Shown: positions 43,444-52,888 of the stretch, piece by piece
How positions within the stretch are numbered: position 1 is the stretch's first letter
Layout: each line of letters starts with the position of its first letter
Assembly: GCF_050459865.1 (NCBI RefSeq)
Contig: NZ_JBCMNM010000022.1
Coordinates: forward strand, 23,916-87,915
Direction: 5' to 3'
Source of the DNA: Rummeliibacillus pycnus_B
GTDB taxonomy: Bacteria > Bacillota > Bacilli > Bacillales_A > Planococcaceae
Length of the DNA: 64,000 bases
Made by a program: the position numbers and the translations under genes
The notes under the pieces: model-generated
What the model was told of the DNA's origin: nothing
Seen by the model: only the letters and a program-made list of their open reading frames with translations
The model's database searches: none

Positions 43444-44106
43444 AATAGCTGGTAGCATATTAGCTACGCGAATTTTCGTAAGGCCCATCATATTTAAACC
43501 AATGGCAATAATCATGGCACCACCTGTTGCAGTCAATTGTTGAACAAATGTATCAAGTAATTCAACTGGCACAATACTACTTATTTGTCCTGCGAACAAG
43601 GCAATTGATCCCTGATATAAAAATACTGAAACTGCACTTAATAGAACACCAATACCTAAGGTTGACGCTAAAAATATGGCAGTGAATCCATCGATGATTC
43701 CTTTTGTAATTAATACAGAATGGTCATTCCGTAAACCACTATCAAGTGCACCAATAATAGCCATCGAACCAATAACAAAGATTAAAGTACTTGTGATGAA
43801 ACCTTGGGCGATATCGCCATGTTCGCCCTTATTTCCGATTTTACGTTCTAACCATTTCCCAATTCGATTTAACTGTAAATCTAAATCAATCCATTCCCCA
43901 ATAATGGTTCCTATCACTAGGCTAACAATGACTACAATAAAATTGTTACTTGTAATCCCCATCTGGATGCCGAGTACTGTAACAGCAAGTCCAATTACTT
44001 GCATCACTGTTTCTTTCATTTTATCGGGTATCCCTTGTAAGAACCTTCCAATTATAGCCCCCACTGCAATTAGCAGTGTATTAATGATTGTTCCTAATAA
44101 GACCAA
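43402..44106 (-). CDS. DUF554 family membrane protein
   Basis: 234 residues, six to seven helices. MVLLGTIINTLLIAVGAIIG at the start and FITSTLIFVIGSMAIIGALD are typical of DUF554 (YdfK/YqgA). Possible transporter; nothing more can be said. Starts 11 nt after spo0J, so likely cotranscribed with the partition genes. Confidence 0.85.
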   Translation of the reverse strand: MVLLGTIINTLLIAVGAIIGRFLQGIPDKMKETVMQVIGLAVTVLGIQMGITSNNFIVVIVSLVIGTIIGEWIDLDLQLNRIGKWLERKIGNKGEHGDIAQGFITSTLIFVIGSMAIIGALDSGLRNDHSVLITKGIIDGFTAIFLASTLGIGVLLSAVSVFLYQGSIALFAGQISSIVPVELLDTFVQQLTATGGAMIIAIGLNMMGLTKIRVANMLPAILIVAIVVTIMHVF

Positions 44107-44117
44107 CTAACACCCTC

Positions 44118-44957
44118 TCAATCCTCAAGTAATTCTAATATACGCTCTAAGTCATCTTCAGAGAAAAATTCAATTTCAATTTTCCCTTTATTCTTTGACT
44201 TTTTAATTAAAACATTCGTTCCAAAATAATCTCTTAATTGTGATTCTTTTTCTTCAATAAAAATATCTCTATTTACCTTATTCTTTGTTTCACGTGGAAC
44301 TTTTTCATTTAATAAATGTACTAATTCTTCTAATTGACGTACATTTAGTTGTTGTTTCATTACTTTGTCAGCCACAATTGGAATTTGCTTTTTATTTTTC
44401 AGCCCTAATAATGTTCGGCCATGGCCCATTGAAAGTTTGCCTTCATTTACAAGCTTTTGTATTTCCTTTGGTAATGTTAAGAGACGAACATGATTTGCAA
44501 TATGTGGGCGACTTTTACCAAGTCGTTTAGACAATTCCTCTTGTGTCAAATTTAAATGTTCTATCAAGCTATGATATGCTTCAGCTTCTTCAATAGGTGT
44601 TAAATCTTCACGTTGAAGATTTTCTAAAATGGCTAGTTCCATCATTTGAGTGTCGTTCAAATCACGGATTACAGCTGGCACCTCTGTTAAATTCGCTAAT
44701 TTAGCTGCACGAAAACGTCTTTCACCAACAACGATTTCATATTTAGAGTCTTTTCTACGTAGAATGATTGGTTGTAAAATTCCATGTTCTCTAATTGATT
44801 GTGCAAGTTCTTGCAACGCTTCTTCATCAAACACTTTACGCGGTTGGTATGGATTTACTCGAATATCTCTAATAGCAGTTTGCGTTACTTTATCCGTTTC
44901 TAAAAGATCTTGGTCTTGAAAAAGTGCACCGAGACCTTTCCCTAATCCTTTAGCCAT
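44118..44957 (-). CDS. spo0J: Chromosome-partitioning CTPase ParB (Spo0J)
   Basis: 279 residues. N-terminal ParA-activating tip (AKGLGKGLGALF), CTPase domain with the GERRFRAA arginine motif, HTH domain (TQEELSKRLGKSRPHIANHV), C-terminal dimer domain. Loads at parS, slides as a clamp and recruits SMC; also required for sporulation. Overlaps soj by 8 nt and carries a parS-like site in its own sequence (44286-44301), as B. subtilis spo0J does. Confidence 0.97.
   Translation of the reverse strand: MAKGLGKGLGALFQDQDLLETDKVTQTAIRDIRVNPYQPRKVFDEEALQELAQSIREHGILQPIILRRKDSKYEIVVGERRFRAAKLANLTEVPAVIRDLNDTQMMELAILENLQREDLTPIEEAEAYHSLIEHLNLTQEELSKRLGKSRPHIANHVRLLTLPKEIQKLVNEGKLSMGHGRTLLGLKNKKQIPIVADKVMKQQLNVRQLEELVHLLNEKVPRETKNKVNRDIFIEEKESQLRDYFGTNVLIKKSKNKGKIEIEFFSEDDLERILELLED
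44286..44301. promoter_or_regulatory. parS-like site inside spo0J
   Basis: TGTTTCACGTGGAACT, 14 of 16 bases to the parS consensus TGTTTCACGTGAAACA, at the position where B. subtilis also has one. Confidence 0.85.
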
Positions 44958-45711
44958 TTTTAATCACCTCTCTAGCTAATTCTAAATATACTTCTGCTCC
45001 ACGAGATTTACGATCATAAATAATAATTGGTTCGCCATGACTTGGTGCTTCACTTAAACGAACGTTTCTTGGCACAATTGTTTTATAAACTTTTTCTTGG
45101 AAGTATTTTTTAACTTCATCAATTACCTGTAATCCTAAATTCGTACGAGCATCTAACATAGTTAGTAATACGCCATCTATCATGAGCTGATTATTTAAGT
45201 GCTTTTGCACGAGACGTATAGTTGATAACAACTGGCTTAATCCTTCTAATGCATAGTATTCACATTGCACTGGGATTAAGATTGCATCGGCAGCTGTTAG
45301 TGAGTTAATCGTTAATAATCCTAAGGATGGTGGGCAATCGATAATGATATAATCATAGTCCTTTTTGATATCATCGATGGCATGTTTTAAACGGACTTCC
45401 CTAGAGATTGTTGATACTAACTCAATTTCCGCTCCTGCAAGTGCAATTGTCGCTGGTACAGTATATAAATTTTCAACTTTTGTTTTGCGTACGGCATTTT
45501 GAATGGGTTCATCGTCAATTAGAACGTCATAAATACATTTATCAACTTCACCTTTATTGATACCTACGCCACTAGTAGAGTTTCCTTGTGGATCTGTATC
45601 AATTAGTAATACCTTTTTTCCTAATGTAGCAAGGCACGCGCTTAAATTAACAGATGTTGTCGTCTTACCAACGCCGCCCTTTTGGTTTGCAATTGCAATT
45701 GTTCTTCCCAT
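44950..45711 (-). CDS. soj: ParA-type ATPase Soj
   Basis: 253 residues from MGRTIAIANQKGGVGKTTT at 45711 (AGGTGCACC site); upstream frame is open but unlikely. Deviant Walker A KGGVGKTTT, DTDPQGNST, Walker B YIIIDCPPSLG. Drives origin segregation with Spo0J and regulates DnaA. Confidence 0.97.
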   Translation of the reverse strand: MGRTIAIANQKGGVGKTTTSVNLSACLATLGKKVLLIDTDPQGNSTSGVGINKGEVDKCIYDVLIDDEPIQNAVRKTKVENLYTVPATIALAGAEIELVSTISREVRLKHAIDDIKKDYDYIIIDCPPSLGLLTINSLTAADAILIPVQCEYYALEGLSQLLSTIRLVQKHLNNQLMIDGVLLTMLDARTNLGLQVIDEVKKYFQEKVYKTIVPRNVRLSEAPSHGEPIIIYDRKSRGAEVYLELAREVIKNG

Positions 45712-45821
45712 GGTGCACCTGCTTTCAGAAACATTTTGATCAAAACATTTAAACATACCTTTTCATACATTCTATCAAAAAATTGTTTATTCGGCTCCAT
45801 TTACTATACGAAATATAAATA

Positions 45822-45859
45822 AAAAACTCTTATTCTAGTTTTTCTAGAGTAAGAGTTTT
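45822..45859 (-). terminator. Terminator after noc
   Basis: Minus-strand hairpin AAAACTCTTACTCTAGA / TCTAG.ATAAGAGTTTT type stem lying between soj start and noc stop; read from the noc side it ends in a T-run. Wait-free reading: arms at 45824-45836 and 45844-45858. Confidence 0.8.
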
Positions 45860-45872
45860 GATAAAAATGATG

Positions 45873-46736
45873 TTATGCTTTCTTTTTTGGAATCTTCACT
45901 GTGATTTGATAAAACTCATCATGTTCTTCTTCTTCAGCTTCTACATGAATCCCTGTTTTGTTCACCATGGATAAAGACTGGCGAATTGTATTGAGTGCAA
46001 TTCGAATATCCTTGCTAATTGCTTTGCGACGAGGTTTTACCTTTTTAGGCTTTTCCTCAGGATTCAAAATTTCGTTAATTCGTTGTTCCAATTGTCTAAC
46101 ATTATAATCATGTTCAATTATTTCTTGTAGCAGTTGCAATTGTAATTTTTCGTCTTTAATTGGTACTAGCGCACGTGCATGGCGTTCTGAAATTTCTCGT
46201 TTGAGAATAGCTGTCTGAATAGTTTCAGGCAGTTTTAGTAGACGCAATTTATTTGCAATAGTTGATTGTCCCTTGCCTAAACGTTGTGCTAGGGCCTCTT
46301 GCGTTAACTCATGCAATTCTAACAATCTTTGGTAAGCTTGTGCTTCTTCAATTGATGTAAGTTCCTCACGCTGCAAGTTTTCAATCAGAGCTACAGAAGC
46401 AGTTTCCTTGTCATTCATTTCCCGAATGATTGCAGGTACTTCAGTCCAGTTTAATGATTTCATCGCACGATATCGACGTTCTCCTGCAATGATTTCAAAA
46501 TGATCATTCTCTAATTTACGTACGACAATAGGTTGAATAACGCCATGCGTATGTATTGTTCGCGCTAATTCTTCAATCTTTGAATCATCAAAAATTGTCC
46601 GTGGTTGATAGCGGTTCGGGCTAATTTTCTCTATAGCAATCTTCATGACCGATTCCGCATTTTCCACTTCATTTTTTGAGCTGTTTTCTTCTACTTTCTC
46701 ACCACTACCAAAAAAACGTGAAAAAGTACTCTTCAT
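45873..46736 (-). CDS. noc: Nucleoid occlusion protein Noc
   Basis: 287 residues, ParB paralogue. N-terminal MKSTFSRFFGSGEKVEE is the amphipathic membrane-binding tip; GERRYRAMKS and the HTH TQEALAQRLGKGQSTIANKL follow. Blocks Z-ring assembly over the nucleoid. Lies between rsmG and soj as in Bacillus. Confidence 0.95.
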   Translation of the reverse strand: MKSTFSRFFGSGEKVEENSSKNEVENAESVMKIAIEKISPNRYQPRTIFDDSKIEELARTIHTHGVIQPIVVRKLENDHFEIIAGERRYRAMKSLNWTEVPAIIREMNDKETASVALIENLQREELTSIEEAQAYQRLLELHELTQEALAQRLGKGQSTIANKLRLLKLPETIQTAILKREISERHARALVPIKDEKLQLQLLQEIIEHDYNVRQLEQRINEILNPEEKPKKVKPRRKAISKDIRIALNTIRQSLSMVNKTGIHVEAEEEEHDEFYQITVKIPKKKA

Positions 46737-46915
46737 CCCTTGGCACCACCTTTAACGATAATTCCCTCCACACTCTATCAAAGTGATTGAGATATATTTT
46801 CCTGTTTGTAGAGATGACTATCTATCTATATATATTTACTAACATTATACAAAAAGTAAGTATATCCATTTATCATTATAGTTACTTTCGATAAAAAACG
46901 GTAGATTCCTTTTTC

Positions 46916-46931
46916 TGTTTCATGTGAAACA
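46916..46931. promoter_or_regulatory. parS-like site between rsmG and noc
   Basis: TGTTTCATGTGAAACA, one base from the parS consensus; identical to the site in recF (57728). Four bases downstream of the rsmG stop. Confidence 0.8.
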
Positions 46932-46935
46932 TATA

Positions 46936-47652
46936 CTAGTGAATCGGTGATTTGTTTGGTACACCAGGCTTACGTGGATATTTTTTTGGTGTATTTTTTA
47001 TTTTCTCAAAGATATAGATTGTACGTTCACTATTTTCTATTGGTAGTGAGAATTCAAATTTCTCTACTAGCTTTGTCCCTAGTGTAGTGATAGCCTTTTT
47101 AGCATCTTTTAATTCTTCCTCGCCGCTCGCTGCTTTCATTGCTACGAACTTACCATCTACTTTTACAAGTGGAATACATAATTCAGATAAGACCGATAAT
47201 CTTGCAACAGCACGCGCTGTTACCAAATCAAATTGTTCACGATACATGGCATTTTGTCCAAAATCCTCAGCTCGTGAATGGACAAAGTTAACGTGATCTA
47301 GGTGTAATACATCACTTAAATGATTTAAGAATTGAATTCGCTTGTTTAATGAATCTACAATTGTAATTTGTAAATGTGGGAAGCAGATTTTAATAGGGAT
47401 ACTTGGAAATCCTGCTCCAGCCCCAACATCGCATAATGATTGTACTTTGTTAAAGTCAAAATAAAAAGCAGCACTAATAGAATCATAGAAATGCTTTAAA
47501 TAAACAGATGGCAGATCAGTTATTGCTGTTAAATTCATCATTTCATTCCATTCTACTAGTGTTTCAAAATAAGTATGGAATTGTTGAATTTGTTTCTCTG
47601 ATAACTCAATTCCTTGTTCTTTTAAAGCTTGCACAAACTGTTCTTCGTTCAT
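46936..47652 (-). CDS. rsmG: 16S rRNA m7G527 methyltransferase
   Basis: 238 residues. SAM-binding CDVGAGAGFPSIPIKI, then ITIVDSLNKRIQFL and the catalytic-region VTARAVARL. Methylates G527 in the 530 loop. It follows mnmG in transcription direction, after a repeat-filled gap. Confidence 0.97.
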   Translation of the reverse strand: MNEEQFVQALKEQGIELSEKQIQQFHTYFETLVEWNEMMNLTAITDLPSVYLKHFYDSISAAFYFDFNKVQSLCDVGAGAGFPSIPIKICFPHLQITIVDSLNKRIQFLNHLSDVLHLDHVNFVHSRAEDFGQNAMYREQFDLVTARAVARLSVLSELCIPLVKVDGKFVAMKAASGEEELKDAKKAITTLGTKLVEKFEFSLPIENSERTIYIFEKIKNTPKKYPRKPGVPNKSPIH

Positions 47653-47689
47653 GATATTCCCCTTCCACTTAGTGCTACTGGTGAGTTTT

Positions 47690-48030
47690 GATTTATTTTT
47701 AGGCCCACAGGATGTGGGTCAATAGCCGTTGCCACACGATGTGGCGCTTTTAGGCTATCTTCCCTAATACGGGCGCGTTCCACTTTAATTTTTATCCAGC
47801 TTCAGCGGCTAGACCCTCGAGGGTGCACAGGATGTGTACCCGATAGCCGTTGCGACATGATGTTGCGTTCTTAGGCTATCTTCCTTGAATCGAGCCGCCT
47901 CAGCATTTAAATATATCTAGCTCCACGCGCCAGCCCCTCGAGGTCGCTTCGATCCCTTGGTCAAAAGCTGAAAAGACGCTTTTGAGTCGGGCTCTCCAGC
48001 GCTTGTCGGGGCTGAACGGGCGCGTTCAGC
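47690..48030. repeat. Dispersed-repeat block between mnmG and rsmG
   Basis: Two related units 120 bp apart (CACAGGATGTG at 47706 and 47826, each followed by ATAGCCGTTG and TTAGGCTATCTTCC), then a third stretch with CTAGCTCCACGCGCCAGCCC, CTCGAGGTCGC and GTCGGGGCTGAACGGGCGCG. The latter is a well-known type of Bacillaceae intergenic repeat. No coding potential; GC-richer than the genes. Confidence 0.75.
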
Positions 48031-48035
48031 TTTTA

Positions 48036-49922
48036 CTATACTTTCGCAATTTTACCATGTTCAATATACACTAGTAAAATTGAAATGTCAGCTGGGTTAA
48101 CGCCTGAGATACGTGAGGCTTGAGCTACTGATAATGGTCGTACTTCTTTTAGTTTTTCTTTTGCTTCTGTTGCGATACCAGAAATTGCATCGTAATCGAT
48201 ATTTTCCGGAATTCTCTTATCTTCCATTTTTTTAAGTTTTTCAACTTGTTGAAGGGCTTTTTCAATATATCCTTCATATTTTACTTGAATTTCTACTTGT
48301 TCTTTCACTTCATCATTTAACTCAACAGGTGATGGAGTTAATGAAGCTACTAGTTCATAGTTTACTTCGGGACGTTTTAATAAATCTGTTCCACGGATAC
48401 CATCTTTTAATGGACTGCTACCGACCGCTTGGATAGTTGCTTGTGTTTCTTCATTTGGTTTCAAGATAACATCGTGTAAACGAGTGATTTCCTCTTCTAC
48501 CTGTGCTTTTTTTACAAGGAATTTATCATTACGTTCTTTTGAAATTAATCCTGCTTCGTAAGCACGTTCTGTTAAACGCATATCTGCGTTGTCATGACGT
48601 AATAATAAACGATATTCAGCACGAGATGTTAACAAACGGTAAGGTTCATTTGTACCTTTTGTGACTAAATCATCAATTAATACACCAATATAAGCATCAG
48701 CACGACCAAGAATCATTTCATCTTTATTAAGAGCTTTTGCAGCAGCATTAATACCCGCCATTAACCCTTGACCAGCTGCTTCTTCATAACCAGAAGTACC
48801 GTTAATTTGACCCGCTGTATAAAGGTTTTGAATACGTTTAGTTTCAAGTGTTGGCCAAAGTTGTGTTGGGACAATAGCATCATATTCGATAGCATAACCT
48901 GCACGCATCATTTCGGCTTTTTCGAGTCCTGGAATTGTTTCAAGCATTTTACGTTGAATATTTTCTGGTAAACTTGTTGATAGGCCTTGAACATATACTT
49001 CTTGCGTATTGCGACCTTCTGGTTCCAAGAATAATTGGTGGCGAGGTTTGTCATTAAACCGCACAATTTTGGTCTCAATAGATGGGCAATAACGTGGACC
49101 TGTACCAGTAATCACCCCTGTAAACATTGGCGATTTATCAAGATTATCGTTAATAATTTGGTGTGTTTCTAGGCTAGTATATGTTAACCAACATGGAATT
49201 TGATCTGTTATAAATTCAGTTGTTTCATAGCTAAAGGCACGCGGTTCTGGATCACCTGGTTGAATTTCAGTTTTGCTGTAATCAATTGTTTTGCTATTTA
49301 CACGTGGTGGTGTACCTGTTTTAAAACGAACCATGTTAAAGCCTAGGTCACGTAAGTTGTCAGCAAGTTTGATAGATGGTTGTTGGTTATTTGGACCACT
49401 TGAATATTTCAAATCTCCAATAATAATTTCACCGCGTAGGAATGTACCAGTTGTGATGATAACTGTAGTCGCACGATAAATAGCTCCTACTTGAGTAATA
49501 ACACCTTTTACTTGTCCGTCTTCTACAATTAGTTCTTCAACCATTGCTTGATGGATTGTAAGGTTATCTTGATCTTCTAATAATTTTTTCATCTCACTTT
49601 GATACAACACTTTATCTGCTTGCGCACGTAAGGCACGTACCGCAGGGCCTTTACCAGTGTTTAACATACGCATTTGGATATGGGTTTTATCTATAATTTT
49701 ACCCATCGCGCCACCTAATGCATCAATTTCACGTACCACAATTCCTTTTGCAGGTCCTCCAACTGATGGATTACATGGCATAAAGGCAATCATATCTAAG
49801 TTTATTGTTAAAACTAATGTTTTTGCGCCCATTCGAGCTGATGCGTATGCAGCTTCTACCCCTGCATGACCAGCTCCAATAACTACAACATCGAACGTGC
49901 CTGCTTCATATTTTGTTAGCAT
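48036..49922 (-). CDS. mnmG: tRNA uridine-34 modification enzyme MnmG
   Basis: 628 residues. FAD-binding VVVIGAGHAGVEAAYASARMG, the family's conserved MPCNPSVGGPAKG, and Cys in RYCPSIETKIVRF. With MnmE it builds the carboxymethylaminomethyl group at U34 of several tRNAs. 34 nt after mnmE. Confidence 0.97.
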   Translation of the reverse strand: MLTKYEAGTFDVVVIGAGHAGVEAAYASARMGAKTLVLTINLDMIAFMPCNPSVGGPAKGIVVREIDALGGAMGKIIDKTHIQMRMLNTGKGPAVRALRAQADKVLYQSEMKKLLEDQDNLTIHQAMVEELIVEDGQVKGVITQVGAIYRATTVIITTGTFLRGEIIIGDLKYSSGPNNQQPSIKLADNLRDLGFNMVRFKTGTPPRVNSKTIDYSKTEIQPGDPEPRAFSYETTEFITDQIPCWLTYTSLETHQIINDNLDKSPMFTGVITGTGPRYCPSIETKIVRFNDKPRHQLFLEPEGRNTQEVYVQGLSTSLPENIQRKMLETIPGLEKAEMMRAGYAIEYDAIVPTQLWPTLETKRIQNLYTAGQINGTSGYEEAAGQGLMAGINAAAKALNKDEMILGRADAYIGVLIDDLVTKGTNEPYRLLTSRAEYRLLLRHDNADMRLTERAYEAGLISKERNDKFLVKKAQVEEEITRLHDVILKPNEETQATIQAVGSSPLKDGIRGTDLLKRPEVNYELVASLTPSPVELNDEVKEQVEIQVKYEGYIEKALQQVEKLKKMEDKRIPENIDYDAISGIATEAKEKLKEVRPLSVAQASRISGVNPADISILLVYIEHGKIAKV

Positions 49923-49956
49923 GCTCGTTACTTCCTTTCTATATTTAGAATTTATA

Positions 49957-51342
49957 TTATTTACCCAAACAGAATTGGGAGAAGAGTTGGTTTATTAAAC
50001 TATCTTGTACTGTGTCGCCGACGATTTCTCCAAGAATTTCCCATGTTCGTGTGACATCCATTTGAATCATATCCACAGGAACACCTGCATTGGCAGCATC
50101 AATTGCATCATTTATTCGAGCAAATGCTTGGTGTAATAATGCAATATGTCGGGCGTTCGATACATATGTTAAATCGCCAGCTTCAACAGAGCCTTCAAAG
50201 AATAATGTTGCGATTGATTCTTCAAGTTCAGTAATACCTTCTTCTTGCAATAGAGAAGTAGTTACTAATTTACGATTACCTGCAAGTTCCTTTACACGAT
50301 TTAAATCGATTTTTTGAGGTAAATCTGTTTTATTGACAACTACGATATAATCCATATTTTGAATTGTTTCAAATAATCGCTCATCTTCTTTAGTTAGCTC
50401 ATCATTATAGTTTACAACAAGTAGGATTAAATCTGCCTCTTTTAAGACTTGGCGGGATCTTTCTACACCTATTCGTTCAACAATATCCTCTGTCTCACGA
50501 ATCCCTGCTGTATCTACTAAACGAAGTGGTACGCCACGTACATTGACGTATTCCTCTATAATATCACGTGTAGTACCAGCTACATCAGTGACAATTGCTT
50601 TATTTTCTTGAACTAAGCTATTTAATAATGAAGATTTCCCTACATTTGGTCGACCTAAAATAACAGTTGATAAGCCTTCACGTAAAATCTTTCCTTGTGA
50701 AGATGTCTGTAAAAGCTTTTCAATCTCTTGTTTTACCCATGCTGATTTTTCTAACATCATTGGAATAGTCATTTCTTCTACATCATCGTATTCTGGATAA
50801 TCAATATTCACCTCAACTTGAGCTAATACTTCGATTAATGCTTGTCGTAACTCATTAATTAAACGTGATAATTTACCATCCATTTGTCCAAGCGCTACAT
50901 TCATCGCTTTATCTGTTTTCGCACGAATCAAATCCATAACTGCTTCAGCTTGTGATAAGTCAATGCGACCATTCAAAAATGCCCGTTTTGTAAATTCCCC
51001 TGGTTCAGCCATTCGTGCACCATTTCGAAGCACTAGCTGTAACACGCGATTAACAGAAACAAGTCCACCATGACAGTTTATCTCCACTACATCTTCGCGC
51101 GTAAAGGTTTTCGGCCCTTTCATCATCGATAACATAACTTCTTCTACTACATCACCAGTTTCAACCTCTTTTAAATGACCATAATGAATCGTATGAGATG
51201 GTTGCGCGGATAACTTTTTCCCATTTGGCGAATGAAAAATACGATCTGCGATTTCAATTGCTTGATCACCACTTAATCGGACAATAGCAATTGCTCCTTC
51301 ACCCATTGGGGTGGATATCGCTGCGATTGTATCAAACTCCAT
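49957..51342 (-). CDS. mnmE: tRNA modification GTPase MnmE (TrmE/ThdF)
   Basis: 461 residues. N-terminal folate-binding domain, helical domain, inserted G domain with GRPNVGKSSL, DTAGIRET and NKTD, and C-terminal FCLGK, which keeps the catalytic-region cysteine (CIGK in most). Partner of MnmG. Confidence 0.97.
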   Translation of the reverse strand: MEFDTIAAISTPMGEGAIAIVRLSGDQAIEIADRIFHSPNGKKLSAQPSHTIHYGHLKEVETGDVVEEVMLSMMKGPKTFTREDVVEINCHGGLVSVNRVLQLVLRNGARMAEPGEFTKRAFLNGRIDLSQAEAVMDLIRAKTDKAMNVALGQMDGKLSRLINELRQALIEVLAQVEVNIDYPEYDDVEEMTIPMMLEKSAWVKQEIEKLLQTSSQGKILREGLSTVILGRPNVGKSSLLNSLVQENKAIVTDVAGTTRDIIEEYVNVRGVPLRLVDTAGIRETEDIVERIGVERSRQVLKEADLILLVVNYNDELTKEDERLFETIQNMDYIVVVNKTDLPQKIDLNRVKELAGNRKLVTTSLLQEEGITELEESIATLFFEGSVEAGDLTYVSNARHIALLHQAFARINDAIDAANAGVPVDMIQMDVTRTWEILGEIVGDTVQDSLINQLFSQFCLGK

Positions 51343-51366
51343 AATAACTACCTCCTATATCAAAAA

Positions 51367-51384
51367 TTATCCACATGTGGATAA
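51367..51384. promoter_or_regulatory. Back-to-back DnaA boxes between jag and mnmE
   Basis: TTATCCACATGTGGATAA: two perfect boxes in inverted contact, an 18-bp palindrome, 25 bp before the mnmE start. It is the kind of non-oriC DnaA site seen at the jag-thdF gap in B. subtilis (recalled). Confidence 0.75.
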
Positions 51385-51426
51385 CTCAAAAACGTCTAAC
51401 TCTCTAACATACAATAATACCATAAA

Positions 51427-51465
51427 ACAAAAAAATGAGCCCTTCTCAGCTTATGAGAAGGACTC
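51427..51465 (-). terminator. Terminator of jag
   Basis: GAGCCCTTCTCA pairs with TGAGAAGGACTC (one mismatch); A-run to the left gives a U-run on the minus strand. Confidence 0.85.
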
Positions 51466-51485
51466 TTTCACAATCCTTTTAAGAA

Positions 51486-52313
51486 TTATCGAATTGGTTC
51501 AATCACTAAGTGGCGTTTTAGTTCCTCCCCTTCGGAATAGGTCTCAACATCCACTCGATCTGCTAATACATGGTGTATAATTTTACGTTCATTTGATGGC
51601 ATTGGTTCAAGCTCCACTTTACGACCGATGTGAACTGCTTTATCTGCCATTCGATTTGCCAATATTTCCAATGCTTGTTGACGTCTTTCACGATAATTTT
51701 CAACATCAATTTTAATAATGATAAAACGTTTTACATACTGATGTGCAACTAATTGAGTTAATTGTTGAAGGGCATTTAATGTTTGACCACGTTTACCAAT
51801 AAGGAGCGCTGCTTTCTCACTGGATAATCGGAAGTTAATCGTTTTTCCCTTTTGTTCAAAAGTAACTTCAAGGTCTTGAATCCCAAGCTGTATTGCAATA
51901 TTTTCTAAATACTTTTTTGCTTGTTGGATCGCTTTAGTATAGTCTACCGTTTCGCTTTCTTCTGCTTTTTCATCAACTTCGAACTCTTCTGTTGTAACAT
52001 TTAGAGGTGTTTCTTCTAATGTACTTATAGAACTTATCTTTGTTTCATCATCATTTTGCTTTAGTTCTTGTTGGTTGTAAGCATTTTCAAATTTTTCTTC
52101 ATATTTTTCAATAATCTCTTGTTTGGGATTTGGCTTCTCTTCTTCTTTTTCTGTCACACGAACTTGTGCTTTTCGTGATCCAAAGCCTAAAAAACCTTTT
52201 TTTGCTTCTTGAATAATTTCAACATCTACTTGTTTACGAGTAAGGTTAAGCTCATGTAAGGCTAGCAAGACTGCTTCCTCTACAGTTGCGCCTATTTGCG
52301 TAATCTGTTTCAC
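51486..52313 (-). CDS. jag: RNA-binding protein Jag (KhpB)
   Basis: 275 residues from GTG 52313 (GGAGG 8 nt upstream). Jag-N domain KQITQIGATVEEAVLLALHE with GFLGFGSRKA, an acidic low-complexity linker, a KH domain (LIGKRGQTLNALQQLTQ) and an R3H domain (RRQQALEILANRMAD to the end). RNA-binding partner of KhpA, acting on cell-wall and sporulation control. The usual upstream neighbour spoIIIJ is absent. Confidence 0.95.
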   Translation of the reverse strand: MKQITQIGATVEEAVLLALHELNLTRKQVDVEIIQEAKKGFLGFGSRKAQVRVTEKEEEKPNPKQEIIEKYEEKFENAYNQQELKQNDDETKISSISTLEETPLNVTTEEFEVDEKAEESETVDYTKAIQQAKKYLENIAIQLGIQDLEVTFEQKGKTINFRLSSEKAALLIGKRGQTLNALQQLTQLVAHQYVKRFIIIKIDVENYRERRQQALEILANRMADKAVHIGRKVELEPMPSNERKIIHHVLADRVDVETYSEGEELKRHLVIEPIR

Positions 52314-52421
52314 TTTGGGCCCTCCTGTCTTCGCAGGTTCTGTTGTTTTGTTCAAAGCTCACATAACAAGATTCTATTAGTCGAGATCTTTACTCAACGA
52401 AACCCCCTGCAAAATTCTTTG
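52314..52421 (-). other. rnpA-jag gap lacking spoIIIJ
   Basis: Only 108 bp separate rnpA and jag where Bacillales normally carry spoIIIJ/yidC1. The frame just upstream of jag encodes NKTTEPAKTGGPK, which could be leftover sequence of a lost YidC tail. No other coding sign. Confidence 0.7.
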
Positions 52422-52808
52422 TTATTTTTTCACTATTCTATCATGGGATTTCTTGTTATCTCTACTACTTCTTCTTAAAACCTTCGCAATTTTTAATACA
52501 TGTTCAAGGCTTTTCTTTGTTTCGTGAAAGTTCATGGTGGCCGCCGGATTTCTGGCGATAATGACGTAGTCCATGTTCTGCTGTATTTCATCGTTTAATT
52601 CTAGAAAACTTTGACGGACATAACGTTTAATTTGATTTCTGGTGACTGCCTTTGCAATTTTTTTATTTACTGATAATCCAATTCTGAATTCCTCTTGTCC
52701 CTCTTTTTCAAGATAGTAGACAACGAACTGGCGATTCGCAAATGACTTACCTTTTTTAAATACTTTTTGGAATTCTTCATTTTTTTTAATTCTGCGGCGT
52801 TTTTTCAT
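52422..52808 (-). CDS. rnpA: Ribonuclease P protein component
   Basis: 128 residues. MKKRRRIKKNEEFQKVFKKG and the RNP-P motif AVTRNQIKRYVRQSF. Helps RNase P RNA cleave tRNA leaders. Downstream of rpmH. Confidence 0.97.
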   Translation of the reverse strand: MKKRRRIKKNEEFQKVFKKGKSFANRQFVVYYLEKEGQEEFRIGLSVNKKIAKAVTRNQIKRYVRQSFLELNDEIQQNMDYVIIARNPAATMNFHETKKSLEHVLKIAKVLRRSSRDNKKSHDRIVKK

Positions 52809-52855
52809 TTTTGCACCTGCTTATTCTTTTTTTCTCTTCTCCCTCATATATAAAA

Positions 52856-52888
52856 GAAAAAAAGACCACTGAGAAAATTCAGTGGACT
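52856..52888 (-). terminator. Terminator/attenuator at the end of rpmH
   Basis: AGTCCACTG and CAGTGGTCT stem on the minus strand, then T7; the stem begins in the rpmH stop codon. Probably reduces read-through into rnpA. Confidence 0.85.
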
